Below are positions 54,400-64,000 of a DNA stretch of 64,000 nt, piece after piece. The notes beneath the pieces were generated by a model. That model worked only from the letters and a program-made list of their open reading frames with translations, did not search any database and was not told the origin of the DNA. Each line of letters starts with the position of its first letter. Within the stretch, counting starts at the first letter, position 1. Origin of the DNA: Paraescarpia echinospica (Eukaryota; Annelida; Polychaeta; Sabellida; Siboglinidae); NCBI GenBank assembly GCA_020002185.1, contig CM034531.1:89368288-89432287 (forward strand), read 5' to 3'. The translations under genes and the position numbers were made by a program.

Positions 54400-57300
54400 C
54401 CTCTTCACAATCAATTCATCATTTTCTCCTCTCTTTCTTTCCTAAGAGAAACAGTTGACGTATCACAAGTGATCAATCAAATTATCGAGTATATGTCTTA
54501 GAAATATAATACATGTAATGGGCCGCATCACGGTAATATTGGATATGTCGGTTAGATTGAGGTGCCAAGTAATATTGCACAAACATCCGTAAATCTGCCG
54601 CTTTTCATGGCGGTAAATGAGGTTCTGACGCCACGAGCCTCACGCTGCAGTCGCGAGGGGAGTGCTTGAAGACAGTGAACCGTTCATATTCTTTTTTAAA
54701 TGTAATGTTTATATTTAGGCTTACTTATGTCTGTGCATTTCTTACGTGAAATGTTGGTTAGGCAAAATAGCTTGATTAAACATGTGTAATTATTTTTAGA
54801 CCATGAAATATCGATCACGCGGTAGATTTCGGCGCTAAAATGGTACATCGCGATATTATCTAAAAACTGAAGAAATGTCGTGAGTTCTACCACTAATGTG
54901 ATATTCGTGACACCTCTGCTTAGGAATCAAGGTGACGACAGTCCCATGTTTCGTGAATCAATCTGATCGACACCGAGGGAGAACGAATTCGGTGGGCGCC
55001 TTTATGATTCATTAATGAAAAACAAACAGGCGCATTTAAGCTACGCCCCATTTCCTGATCATTGGTTCGTCTAAAAAAAAAACGAATGCGCGCGCATGTA
55101 CGTTTGTTTTTCGTTGGGAGTCCATTTGAGAAGTAGAATGTTGATCTTTCAGCAAATATTAAGAACATTAAATTTCATTATAATTATGAACTGGAGCGAA
55201 GTGTTTAGAGTAAGTGGTCTAATGTAGGCACCGCCTTTGTAGCGATATAAATTGTGTCTATCTATCTACACGGGCATCGTGCGTTTAGAAGTTACGTACG
55301 TGCTGCACAACATCCTACGCCCTTTAAAATATTTCATTGTCATTTTTTTGTATCCTTTGCTGTGGTAAATATGTCATGCTTTAGGAAATTGTAGATAACC
55401 TGGTGATGTTCTACCCCCCAGTGTTAGCCTGACGGAGTTGTTATTACTTTTTGAAAATTGTGGTCATTAAATTTAATTTAACCATGAGAGAAGCATGATA
55501 CTGATAAATAGAGGGACATATATAAGGAATGTACGCCTCCTTGCATCTAAGATCAATTAAATTAGTAGTCCTAGTGTCTAGGTCATATTATATGCACTAT
55601 TTTTTTTATTGTATAACATGCTTTCTATTATTAATATCAGCTTATTAACTGTTACATTTGTATGAATATATGGACCATGTATCGCCATGTGCATGTTGGT
55701 ATGAAGTAAATAAATGAATTGAATTTAAGTCTTAATAACTAATGACACTTAACACTCCAATTTTTGCTGGAAACATTCACATTTCCATTTCACCATTAAG
55801 GTTAGAATGCTGGTTTTTTGTGCACAAATGAGGTTGTCTTTGGAGGCTTTCTATGGGTTAGGTATACGTGATACGTTATATTTTTCACAATTCAGAGGGC
55901 GCCACATATTCAAGTGGGAGTTCACCCCCATAATGCAGAGGGTCGGGTTTCTAGCTGAAAAGACACTAAAGTGGGGTGTGAGGGTCGTGGACCGTGTGGT
56001 TTCATCTTATATTCAAACTCCACATTAGCATCACCAGCAGGCCGTTAGCGAGACTGTCTCGGGGGGCGGGGGAGTGGGATTCAAATATGTGGGCTGTGGA
56101 TATTTGTCTCATTTTGTTGCTGATTAAGCATAGTTGATACCCAATGTTATCCCTAAAACAAGCAATGATATTATATTATTAACACAACTGAATGATTTAT
56201 TAGAAATACTTCACCATATGTGCAATTTTGAATATATATACACATAATAATATCATAAACGAGGCACAGAGGAATGTGTGTCCACGTTTTGTTAGAGTAA
56301 ACACTTAGTGCTACAATTTGGTGACATTAACGATGTGGTTTTCAGTCAATTAATACATTATATGTAACTGATCTGCAGTGCAAACTGTCAACAATTTATC
56401 AATGACATAATTCAGTTAGTAATTTAATAAACCTATATAAAATGCGTACCATAAATAGAAGATTATAAAACTTTCCTCTTGTGGAATTTTGATAAAAATT
56501 ATAGATAATAATTCACGGTTACTCACCAGCACATGCATTTTAAAATAGGTGCCGTTAAACTTTATTTGTTAATTTTAAAATAAAATTGATTTGTGTCAAG
56601 CTAGATGAATTTCTCTACAGGCTTGTCGCATGTACGAAATACCCTCGTTACACATCTTAATTTGTTGATTGCTGAGAATACCCCTTTGATACTCGGTAGT
56701 TAGCTCAATCAGCATACTAAAAACAGCTCCCGTCATATACATTTTAACAGAGTTCTGACAATAAGCCAAGAATTATCTGTGCTCGTATTTGTTCTTTTGC
56801 TGGGTAGTGTTTGAACAACGTCCAGCAGGTTTTAGGAGGGGGTTCACGCTTTTGAGAACCATGGAATAATCTTAACATAAACAATGGCGCGCATTCTGTT
56901 ACAGAATACCAAAAGCCACACACCCTTTTCACAAAAACAGACGTAAGTTATGGCTTAATGCTATACGGAGAACCGATTTTACCAACAAACTCATCAGCAA
57001 TGCAAGGTCGTGCAGTGCACATTTTGTGTCAAGTAAGGGAGATATCGTTATTTATTGGGGGGTGTGTGAGGTGGGCGGGATTAATTAGGGAATATTCTAA
57101 TTTAAAATCCACCCCACCACAGAACTACTGCGCATTGGAATGTGACCACAGTTTGTCCATTAACATTGGTAACATGTTACTACGAATACATTACCGTAAT
57201 ATTATTGATAAAATTGTTTTTTGAAAATTGCATGGCACCCCAATTTTTTTTAAATTAAATTGAAAACTGACTCCATCCTTTATTCTTCCTTCCCACCCCA

Positions 57301-57550
57301 CCATTAATAAATTATAGATCGGACAGTTAGTTTGGCCTACATTTTTATTGACCACTGTCACGGCAAACTTTTGCTTGTGTGTAACTTGATTATTTCATAT
57401 TTAAAATAATATACTATTATTTAATGTCAGACATAGGTGTATAGTTAAATATGTGTACAAACAATCTTGATAATTTCACTTGTTTTCATAAATTGCATAA
57501 TATCGTGCGTTAGTTTTGTTTTATTGTTTCAGCTTAATTTCACTATTTTA
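54400..57550. other. Long stretch with no recognisable gene
   Basis: Short chance frames only (for example 55807-56028). At about 55600-55730 an AT-rich stretch ending AAATAAATGAATTGAATT looks like a LINE 3' tail. Confidence 0.45.
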
Positions 57551-57553
57551 CAG

Positions 57554-57790
57554 GGAAATGCTCAATGGATTCAAACAACCCCGACTTTGTGCCATCGGTA
57601 TTAACATATAAAAAGAGTAGAGCTGATGATGTCCATAAGAAATAAAGTCATGAACGTGCACAAAAACGTTTAAAACTGATAGAAATGGGCATCCCCACTG
57701 ACCAGCCTGTAGGACCATCAGAACTGGAGAAAGAAGCAGCCGAGGCCCTGATAGACTTAAAGCCAAATGCAGGTCCACCTGACAGTCCAA
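57554..57790 (+). pseudogene. THAP-domain-like exon with an in-frame stop
   Basis: A good acceptor (CACTATTTTACAG) leads to KCSMDSNNPDFVPSVLTYKK. A TAA follows at 57643, then in the same frame SHERAQKRLKLIEMGIPTDQ. The NPDFVPS block followed by a basic HERAQKR stretch resembles the second half of the THAP zinc-finger domain, usually split by an intron near its CxxxF motif. A possible donor (CCAAGTATTA) lies at 57791. No first THAP exon was found. The stop suggests a dead copy, perhaps transposon-derived. Confidence 0.4.
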
Positions 57791-57868
57791 GTATTAACAT
57801 CTTCTATATACATATACATTGGTGTTGTGCTTGTGTGGTGCGACAGTGTGTTGAATGTAGATGGTGTA

Positions 57869-58203
57869 AGAAGTATTTTGTCGGCCGACGCTTGGCATCT
57901 GCGGCTATTTATAGAACAGTCTTGTGCAGGCGATATGTTTGTCGTCGTTAGTTTTCGGGAACACAATGGAAGCGTGTGCTGAATCTAGTGATCGTGTTGT
58001 TGATAAGGATTTATTTATGACATATAATATTGCAAACTAACAACACTAAATAAATAAATCCTTATCAACAACACAATCACTAGATGCAGTGCACACTTGT
58101 TTTGTTTGTGTTCCCGAGAACTAACGACGGCAAGCATATCGCCTGCACCACACTGTTTTATAAATAGCCACAAACGCCAAACGTCGGCCGACAAAATACT
58201 TCT
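57869..58203. mobile_element. Long inverted repeat (foldback MITE)
   Basis: Arms 57869-58018 and 58051-58203 are imperfect inverted copies over about 150 bp: AGAAGTATTTTGTCGGCCGA at the outer ends, GGCGATATG plus TTTCGGGAACACAA in the middle, TTGATAAGGATTTATTTAT at the inner ends. The loop is about 32 bp. The overlapping frames have no meaning. Target duplication was not resolved. Confidence 0.9.
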
Positions 58204-58349
58204 GCCCTGCCATGGAATAGCGCAATCTATACAAGGCCCCTATAAAAGCGCCTGTTAGTTTTTCATAAGTGAATCGCAAAGGCGCATGCGGCAGTCGCGT
58301 GGTCTCACTCTCTTCTCGCCGAAGTATCGGGCTGACACGAACGGCAGCA

Positions 58350-58545
58350 ACATCGCCGAGGGAGCGATGATGGCACGATTAGTTTGACAATGACAGAGAG
58401 CAAGCCGTATAGTGTTCACTTCAAATCAAGACTTGCATAATTTCTCACCACCGAGGGAGCGATGAGAACACGATCAGTTTGACAATGACAGAGAGCAAGC
58501 CGAATAGTGCTTGTCTTCAAATCAAGACTTGCATAATTTCTCTTC
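58350..58545. repeat. Tandem duplication of about 95 bp
   Basis: Two copies of CCGAGGGAGCGATGA..., TTTGACAATGACAGAGAGCA and TCAAATCAAGACTTGCATAA, starting at 58356 and 58451. Confidence 0.9.
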
Positions 58546-58923
58546 ACACAAGTCGACCAGTGATCTTGTAGACCTTCCGCTGGTGGCGTGGATAAGGAGA
58601 TCACCGTAGTGACGTACTGGCGTGCGGACAACCTCAGAGACGCGACTAATGCGGAGAGGCAGATAACGACGCGTATGTTTGTGGACTGATGGATGTCAAC
58701 TTCAGGAGACAGCAACACGACGACTGTTCTGGCGACGACATAGAAACAATGTAACAAATTGTTGACCTTTCTTTGGAGTCATCTCAACAGGCGTTTTCGC
58801 TCAGCAGTAAACGATCGACGATTTCAGAAGAACATTAGCGGAGTGGATGGAGATAGAAAATGAGATAAATAACAGTGGGAAATGTGGAAGGGACTGACGG
58901 ATGAGTTGGGGAGGGGAACGAGA

Positions 58924-59140
58924 CAATGGCGCAGGAACGAAATTAATATTGGGGGGATGCCGGAGCTTCAACACTTCTGAAACTTTTTCGCCGCCGCACC
59001 GCCTATTACTGGGGGGCAGAAAACAATATGTCTACCCTCATGTTTTGCACCCACCTTTCACAGTCGCCACAATACACCTAAATCCTCTCATTAAACTTCG
59101 ATTTCCACCCGCTATTGACACTCGCAACAAAATTAGAGAT
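58924..59140 (-). mobile_element. Partial inverted copy of the hAT-like repeat family
   Basis: The terminus CAATGGCGCAGGAACG, the GGGGGGA run and the interior phrases (TGTCAATAGCGGGTGG, AGACATATTGTTTTCTGCC in complement) match the 36.4-kb element. The other end is missing. Confidence 0.75.
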
Positions 59141-59599
59141 AGAGGGATAAAGGAGGGCTCATGTGTACGAATGATGGAAGGAAGGAAGAGGGTTTAAAGA
59201 GGTAAACGATTAGAAGGAGAGATTGGACGAGACAGCGAAGGGAGAGTGGATAGTATGGATGTAGGGGGCATGGGAGTGGGTGGAGAAAGGGATGAAAGGA
59301 AAATAAGAATAAGGGAGACGGGCGGGGAGAGCGTCAGGTGTCACCCATGGAGAAATAATGTAGTGAAAGGTTGCGCTCCTGTGTGCACGGCTGTTGAACC
59401 AGTGGTTCCTGTTTATAATCGATCAAAATCGGAGGATCGCAATTCTTTGCCGCTACCATCGCGAACGAATGATGTGGTCAACAGACATTAGTCTGGAGGT
59501 CATTGGCATCATCACAAAAAACGCAGTTTCGTTACCAAGGAAATGAGTGGACATACACCTAAGACAGACGAAACACTTCCCTAGCTCTTCGCTGGCAGG

Positions 59600-62480
59600 G
59601 CACAATGGGAGGACCATGGGTTTTCTTATCCATTTCCGAACGTTGAAGCCTTGATGGGTTGTCTATAGACAGCTCTTTCGTTTGCCAGTCTGCCCACTCG
59701 CCAGACGTCTGCTCCCATCCATTCCTATATGTCCTTCCCCCATTGTCTCCTAGGACTTCCTCTGCTTCTGCTGCCTTCCACTTTTCCTTCCATTATTAGT
59801 CTCTGGCCGAAATAACTTAGTTTCTGTTTCTTAACAAAGTTCAGTATAAAGTCCTGGGTATAACACCAAGCTCATCTGCAATGGATTCGTTAGTTCTACG
59901 TTCAGTCCACGAAACTCATAATATATTTCTATAACACTTGTTTTCAAATGCATTTATACGTTTAGTAATGTTCTTATTAAGAGTCCAGGTTTCGCATCCG
60001 TACGTAGCCGTTGGAAATATGCAGACTCGGATAATTCGTAGTTTCATATCTTTGTTCGTTGCTTTCCACAGCTTCTTCATCTCCGTCAACTTTTTACTTG
60101 ATCTCTTTCGTCCCATCTCCATCCGCTTCTATCAGTGACCCAATATATTCAAAACTTTCCACTCGTTTTATTTCCTCGCTATCTACGGTGACTTCTGATG
60201 GTTCTCGTCATCCCTTCACATCCATAATCTTAGTCTTCTTTACGTTTAGTTTCAATCCTTTCATCTCGCTGTGCTCTTTAACAGTAGTTATCAGTTTATT
60301 CAATCCTTCTTTTGTATCGGATATTAACGCTGTGTCATCGGCATATCTCAATTCATATATCTCGTGTCCATTCACTTTCAGTCCATTAAAAAACTTGCTT
60401 CTCGTGTCAGTCTCGACCTCTCTCGTGATATTCTCTGTGTATAGACTGAATAGGTGGGGGACAAAATGCATCCCTGTCTCACTCCCTTGCCGACTGGGAA
60501 CCAATCTGTGGTACCACACTCTAATTTCACTGCAGACTGCTGTCCAACATATACATTTTGGATAAGTGATGTAATTTTCTGGTCAAATCCCATGTGTATC
60601 AAGGTTTTTCAGAGTTGTTGATGACTAACATTATCAAAACCTTTTGAATAATCTATGAAACAGATCCTAAGGTCATGGTTGACTTCTCTGCATTTGTGAA
60701 TTAACATCTTAGGTTGAAAATGTGATCTCTTGTTCCTCTTTCAGTCCGGAAACCAGCTTGTGTTCTATTGACTTCACATTCTAATTTTGTCGTGATTCTC
60801 TTCGTTATGATTTTTAGCATAACTTAGCTCGCGTGGCTTTTTTCGATATTGGTATAAGGATGGCTCGTTTCCAGTCCATGGGCCATGTTCCACTTTTCCA
60901 TATTTTCTTGCATAATGTGTGATAGATATCCTCGCATGCTTCGCCACTTGCTCTTATTAGCTCTGCAGTGATGTTATCAGTGCCAGGTAATGTTCCGTCT
61001 TTTAGACTTTTTATTGCCCACTCCACCTTTGAACGCAGTCTCAAGTTCATCTTCTGGTTCTGTCCTCTCTCTGCCTTCATCCATGTCTACCTCTTCTGTT
61101 TCTTCTTTCTTAAACATGCTTTCACAATATTGCTTCCATCTTTCAAGTATGTCATCGCTTTCTGTCAGTCATTCCCGTTTCATCTTTAATAACGCCAAGT
61201 CTAAGTTTGAACGACTGTGTCATAAACTTGATTTCCTCGAACATACCGCGACTATCGTTCCTTCTCATACAGAGTTCTATCTTTTCGCATTTCTTCTCTA
61301 GATATTTTTTCTTGTCTTCCTTACACAATCGTTTAATCATCTTGCACTTCTCTTTGTATTTCTCATGATAATTCTCGCTCATTTCTTTGTTCTTCTTTAA
61401 CTCTTTCGTTTTGTCAATCATCTGCAGTGTGTCTTTGCTTAGCCATGGTTGTTTTTGCCTCCTCTTTTTATTGAAGTGTTTGTCAGCTGATTCCATAATT
61501 ATGTTCCTAATTTCTACTGCCAACTCCTCTGGTTCCTTCTCGTCAGCCACTGTCTGTAATACTCCGAAACGGTTCATAACCTCTACTCGGTATCCTTCTT
61601 TGATATCACTGACGTCATACCTCACTATCTCTTTCCCTCTCTTCATCGTTCTTAATTTTATCGCAATCTTGGCGCTTAGCAATTCATGGTCAGAGCCACA
61701 ATCGGCCCCCGGTAATGTCTGCACTGAACACAGACGTCGTCCATCGTTTTGGTATCAGTATAAAGTCGATTTTATTTCTGTTCCGACCATCTGGTGTTGT
61801 CCAAGTGTACAGTCTTCTTTGATGTTGTTTGAAGAAAGTATTAGTGATCATCAGGTCATTCTCTATAATAAACTCAACAAGTCTATCTCCTCTCCCATTT
61901 CTCTCGCCTAGTCCATATTTCCCGATATTTCCATTTTCTTCTTTGTTTTGACAACGTTTGCATTGAAATCGCCCATCAGTGCTACCATGTCTCTCCTGTT
62001 TACCTCGTCAACTGTTCGTTGCAGTGTATCGTGAAACGTTTCTATTACATCGTCGTCTGCAGTGCTCGTTGGTGCATAAATTTTAATACGTTATATTCGT
62101 GGGTTTTGTTCGTATTCGTATGGTAATAATTCTGTCATTGACCGGATTGTATCCTAATAGTGCATTTTCAGTTTTCTTTGACAGATAGAACGCAACACCA
62201 CTCATCCCTGGCTTAGTTGCTCCTGAGTATACAAACTTTCCTCCTGAATCCGGGCGAAAGTGTCCTTGTCCTGCCAACCTGTGTTCCGCAATCCCTAATA
62301 TATCTACCCCATATCTTTCTGCTTCCGATGTTACCATTTGTAGTGTTCCATGATTCGTTTTTCTGATGTTCCATGTTGCCACACGGATTTTCCCTTTTAG
62401 CTTTTTGTTGCTGCCGCACAGTCGGGCATACTACCGTCATCAGATCTGGCGTTACTTCCAACATCTCCAACCTCTTCCCC
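59600..62480 (-). mobile_element. RTE-clade LINE, second family, decayed
   Basis: From 62382 downward: endonuclease (MATWNIRKTNHGTLQMVTSE, VDILGIAEHRLAGQGHF, SGVAFYLSKKTENALLGYNP, VNDRIITIRI), GADCGSDHELLSAKIAIKL, a long basic linker (WLSKDTLQMIDKTKELKKNK), RT blocks (WAIKSLKDGTLPGTDNITAE, WKRAILIPISKK, GKGVRQGCILSP, YELRYADDTALISDTKEGL with the catalytic Asp pair) and the C-terminus (RIIRVCIFPTATYGCETWTL, KVEGSRSRG). Frame changes separate the pieces. It differs clearly from the 28.6-32.1 kb RTE copy. Confidence 0.9.
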
Positions 62481-62884
62481 AGTATGTGTCTTCCTATCCA
62501 GCCTGGGGGGACTCACCACTAGGACCTCTCTTACTGTCTGTATTCTCCATCAAGGTTTCTTGGGCTAATACAGCGGTAGTTGCCCATTGCTTTCCGCTGG
62601 TTTGTGTATGTGTACTCCATTATTCCTTGACTAAAAAGTCTTGCACCACAGGACAGCGGGTCACCGGTCCTTCCACATGCGTCTTGGTAGGTACATTGCA
62701 GCGTGGTGAAAGGCTGTTGCTGGTTCGCATTTGTAGCCGGGGATGTAGCCAATCGGCTGGCCGCCTACTCCTCCGAGGACCTACGCATACCTATATCTAT
62801 ATTTGTTTCTTTTCGGCGACGTTTCATGTAGAAAACTCATTGTATCTATTTACTGTTTTCAGCATCTTCACAAAATATAAATAA

Positions 62885-63660
62885 ATTTAAAAGTTTCACT
62901 TGTTTTAAACGAGCCAAGGGACTACAAACTGTACTTGACATATGTTACTCTTATGGGTGTGAGCACGACATTCAGTATGTTGCTGATAAATCCCTGGTCA
63001 TGTACTATGATTCTAGAAATTCAAATCTTGCCACGGAAATGACTTTAGGAGGAAATAAATTTAACATCGCCACCTCTTGTAAATACCTTGGGCATGTCAT
63101 TTGTAACGACTTAACGGATGATACTGACATTCAAGCCAAAGTGAGACTTCCTTATGCCAAAAGTAACATGTTACGGCAAAGATTTTATTTTTGCTCTACT
63201 GCTGTAAAGAATAAGCTGTTTACTGCATATTTCAGTAATTTTTATATGTGTGCGCTATGAGTTAATTTTAGAAAAGCTAATTTTTTGCAATTTACTGTTG
63301 CCTACAACAATTCATATAGAATATTGAACAATCTGCCGATGAGATGTAGCGCTAGCCACATGTTTACTACAGCTAATGTAAAATCATGTAAATGTGTTAT
63401 CAGAACAGATATGTTTAGCTTAATCACGAGGATTAACAGGTCTGTTAGTACAATTATTCAGAGTATTGTTACTAGCGACATACACAGTACGTCGCAATTG
63501 CGGCATCAGTGGATCAAGGCTTTGTATAATTTTTAAATATCCTGTTTTTATTAATATATTTATTTGTTATCTTTATTTAGTTACGTTTTTTTTTTTTTCG
63601 ATGTACTTTTTTTCAAATATGGACACAATGCTTGTCTGAAATAAAAACATTATTATTATT
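62885..63660 (+). mobile_element. 3' end of a CR1/L2-group LINE
   Basis: Starts within the RT just after the catalytic site (QTVLDICYSYGCEHDIQYVA). It continues KYLGHVICNDLTDDTDIQAK, AYNNSYRILNNLPMRCSASH and TRINRSVSTIIQSIV, ending LRHQWIKALYNF at 63535. The tail reads GTCTGAAATAAAAACATT with ATT repeats. It is homologous to the C-terminal part of the ORF2 at 42.5-46.1 kb. It is truncated at the 5' end, and a stop near 63258 breaks the frame. Confidence 0.85.
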
Positions 63661-63904
63661 AGTAGTGGCAACATTTTGTTACAAATACTTCGGCGCAAAA
63701 TCGGTTATAAATACAGCGAGAAATCGAGACTACTCCGTTGCGTATGCGTTTGCCATATTTCCTGTTCCCGGAAATATGGCAAAACCGGTCCAAATGTGTA
63801 TCTTTCTCGGGAATAGCCATTCATTATAATGCGATGACGTCAGCCACAAATGAGAGGATTGAGTCATTACATAGGCATCATGAATGTGCGATGTTGTACG
63901 TTAC

Positions 63905-64000
63905 GTGATGTTTAAATGCAAGGAGTATAGTAAACAAAAGAAATGAACTAAACGTTATGGTAGAAGATATTGACCCTCACATAATAGGTATAAACGAATC
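63905..64000 (+). mobile_element. Start of a third CR1 copy, cut by the window edge
   Basis: CLNARSIVNKRNELNVMVED and IDPHIIGINES match the endonuclease start of the copy at 50775 downward, in the opposite orientation. A TGA stands just before the block (VT*CLNAR). The remainder lies beyond 64000. Confidence 0.88.

Overview
This is animal genomic DNA, intron-rich and crowded with transposons. The only host gene I can reconstruct is a complete BBS5 (Bardet-Biedl syndrome 5, a BBSome subunit). It lies on the minus strand in 12 coding exons between 22138 and 2499. Splice phases close at every junction and the product is 341 codons, the length I recall for vertebrate BBS5. The repeat mix (CR1/L2-type LINEs, one with a 2A-like peptide; two RTE-type LINEs; hAT DNA elements; tRNA-derived SINEs; many minisatellites) suggests a marine invertebrate such as a mollusc, another lophotrochozoan or an amphioxus. 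The sequence alone does not settle the species.

Layout. 0.8-1.8 kb: 37-bp minisatellite beyond the BBS5 poly(A) signal. 1.9-22.1 kb: BBS5. Its introns hold a large inverted repeat (3.2-5.6 kb), a 63-bp array (8.2-9.0 kb), an antisense CR1 fragment (9.8-11.1 kb), a 51-bp array (11.3-13.9 kb), an unassigned terminal exon with its own poly(A) signal (15.0 kb), a SINE (16.2 kb) and 38/34-bp arrays (17.9-19.3 kb). 24.0-26.8 kb: a foldback-type element with repeated palindromic modules and a (TG)n hairpin. 28.6-32.1 kb: an RTE element split by an L2-like LINE. 32.6-34.0 kb: a 49-bp array with a higher-order repeat. 36.4-37.0 kb: a hAT-like MITE. 39.8-41.8 kb: a LINE with a 2A-like motif and a deleted RT core. 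42.5-46.1 kb: a CR1/L2-group LINE interrupted by a hAT remnant. 47.9-50.8 kb: a nearly full-length CR1. 52.8-53.9 kb: a 52-bp array. 57.5-58.2 kb: a THAP-like exon and a long inverted repeat. 59.6-62.5 kb: a second RTE. 62.9-64.0 kb: a LINE 3' end, then the start of another CR1 copy cut by the window edge.

The most striking observation is that three minisatellites in BBS5 are built from exon edges. The 51-bp array repeats the end of exon 6 plus its 5' splice site, the 63-bp array repeats the end of exon 8 plus its 5' splice site, and the 42-bp array repeats the last codons and stop codon. All three periods are multiples of three, and all three arrays spread into the non-coding side while the exon copy stays intact. 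The result is dozens of tandem decoy splice donors behind one constitutive exon and a set of potentially in-frame donors behind another.

Everything else protein-like is a transposon remnant or low-complexity translation. Most LINE copies carry frameshifts, stops or truncations and look inactive.
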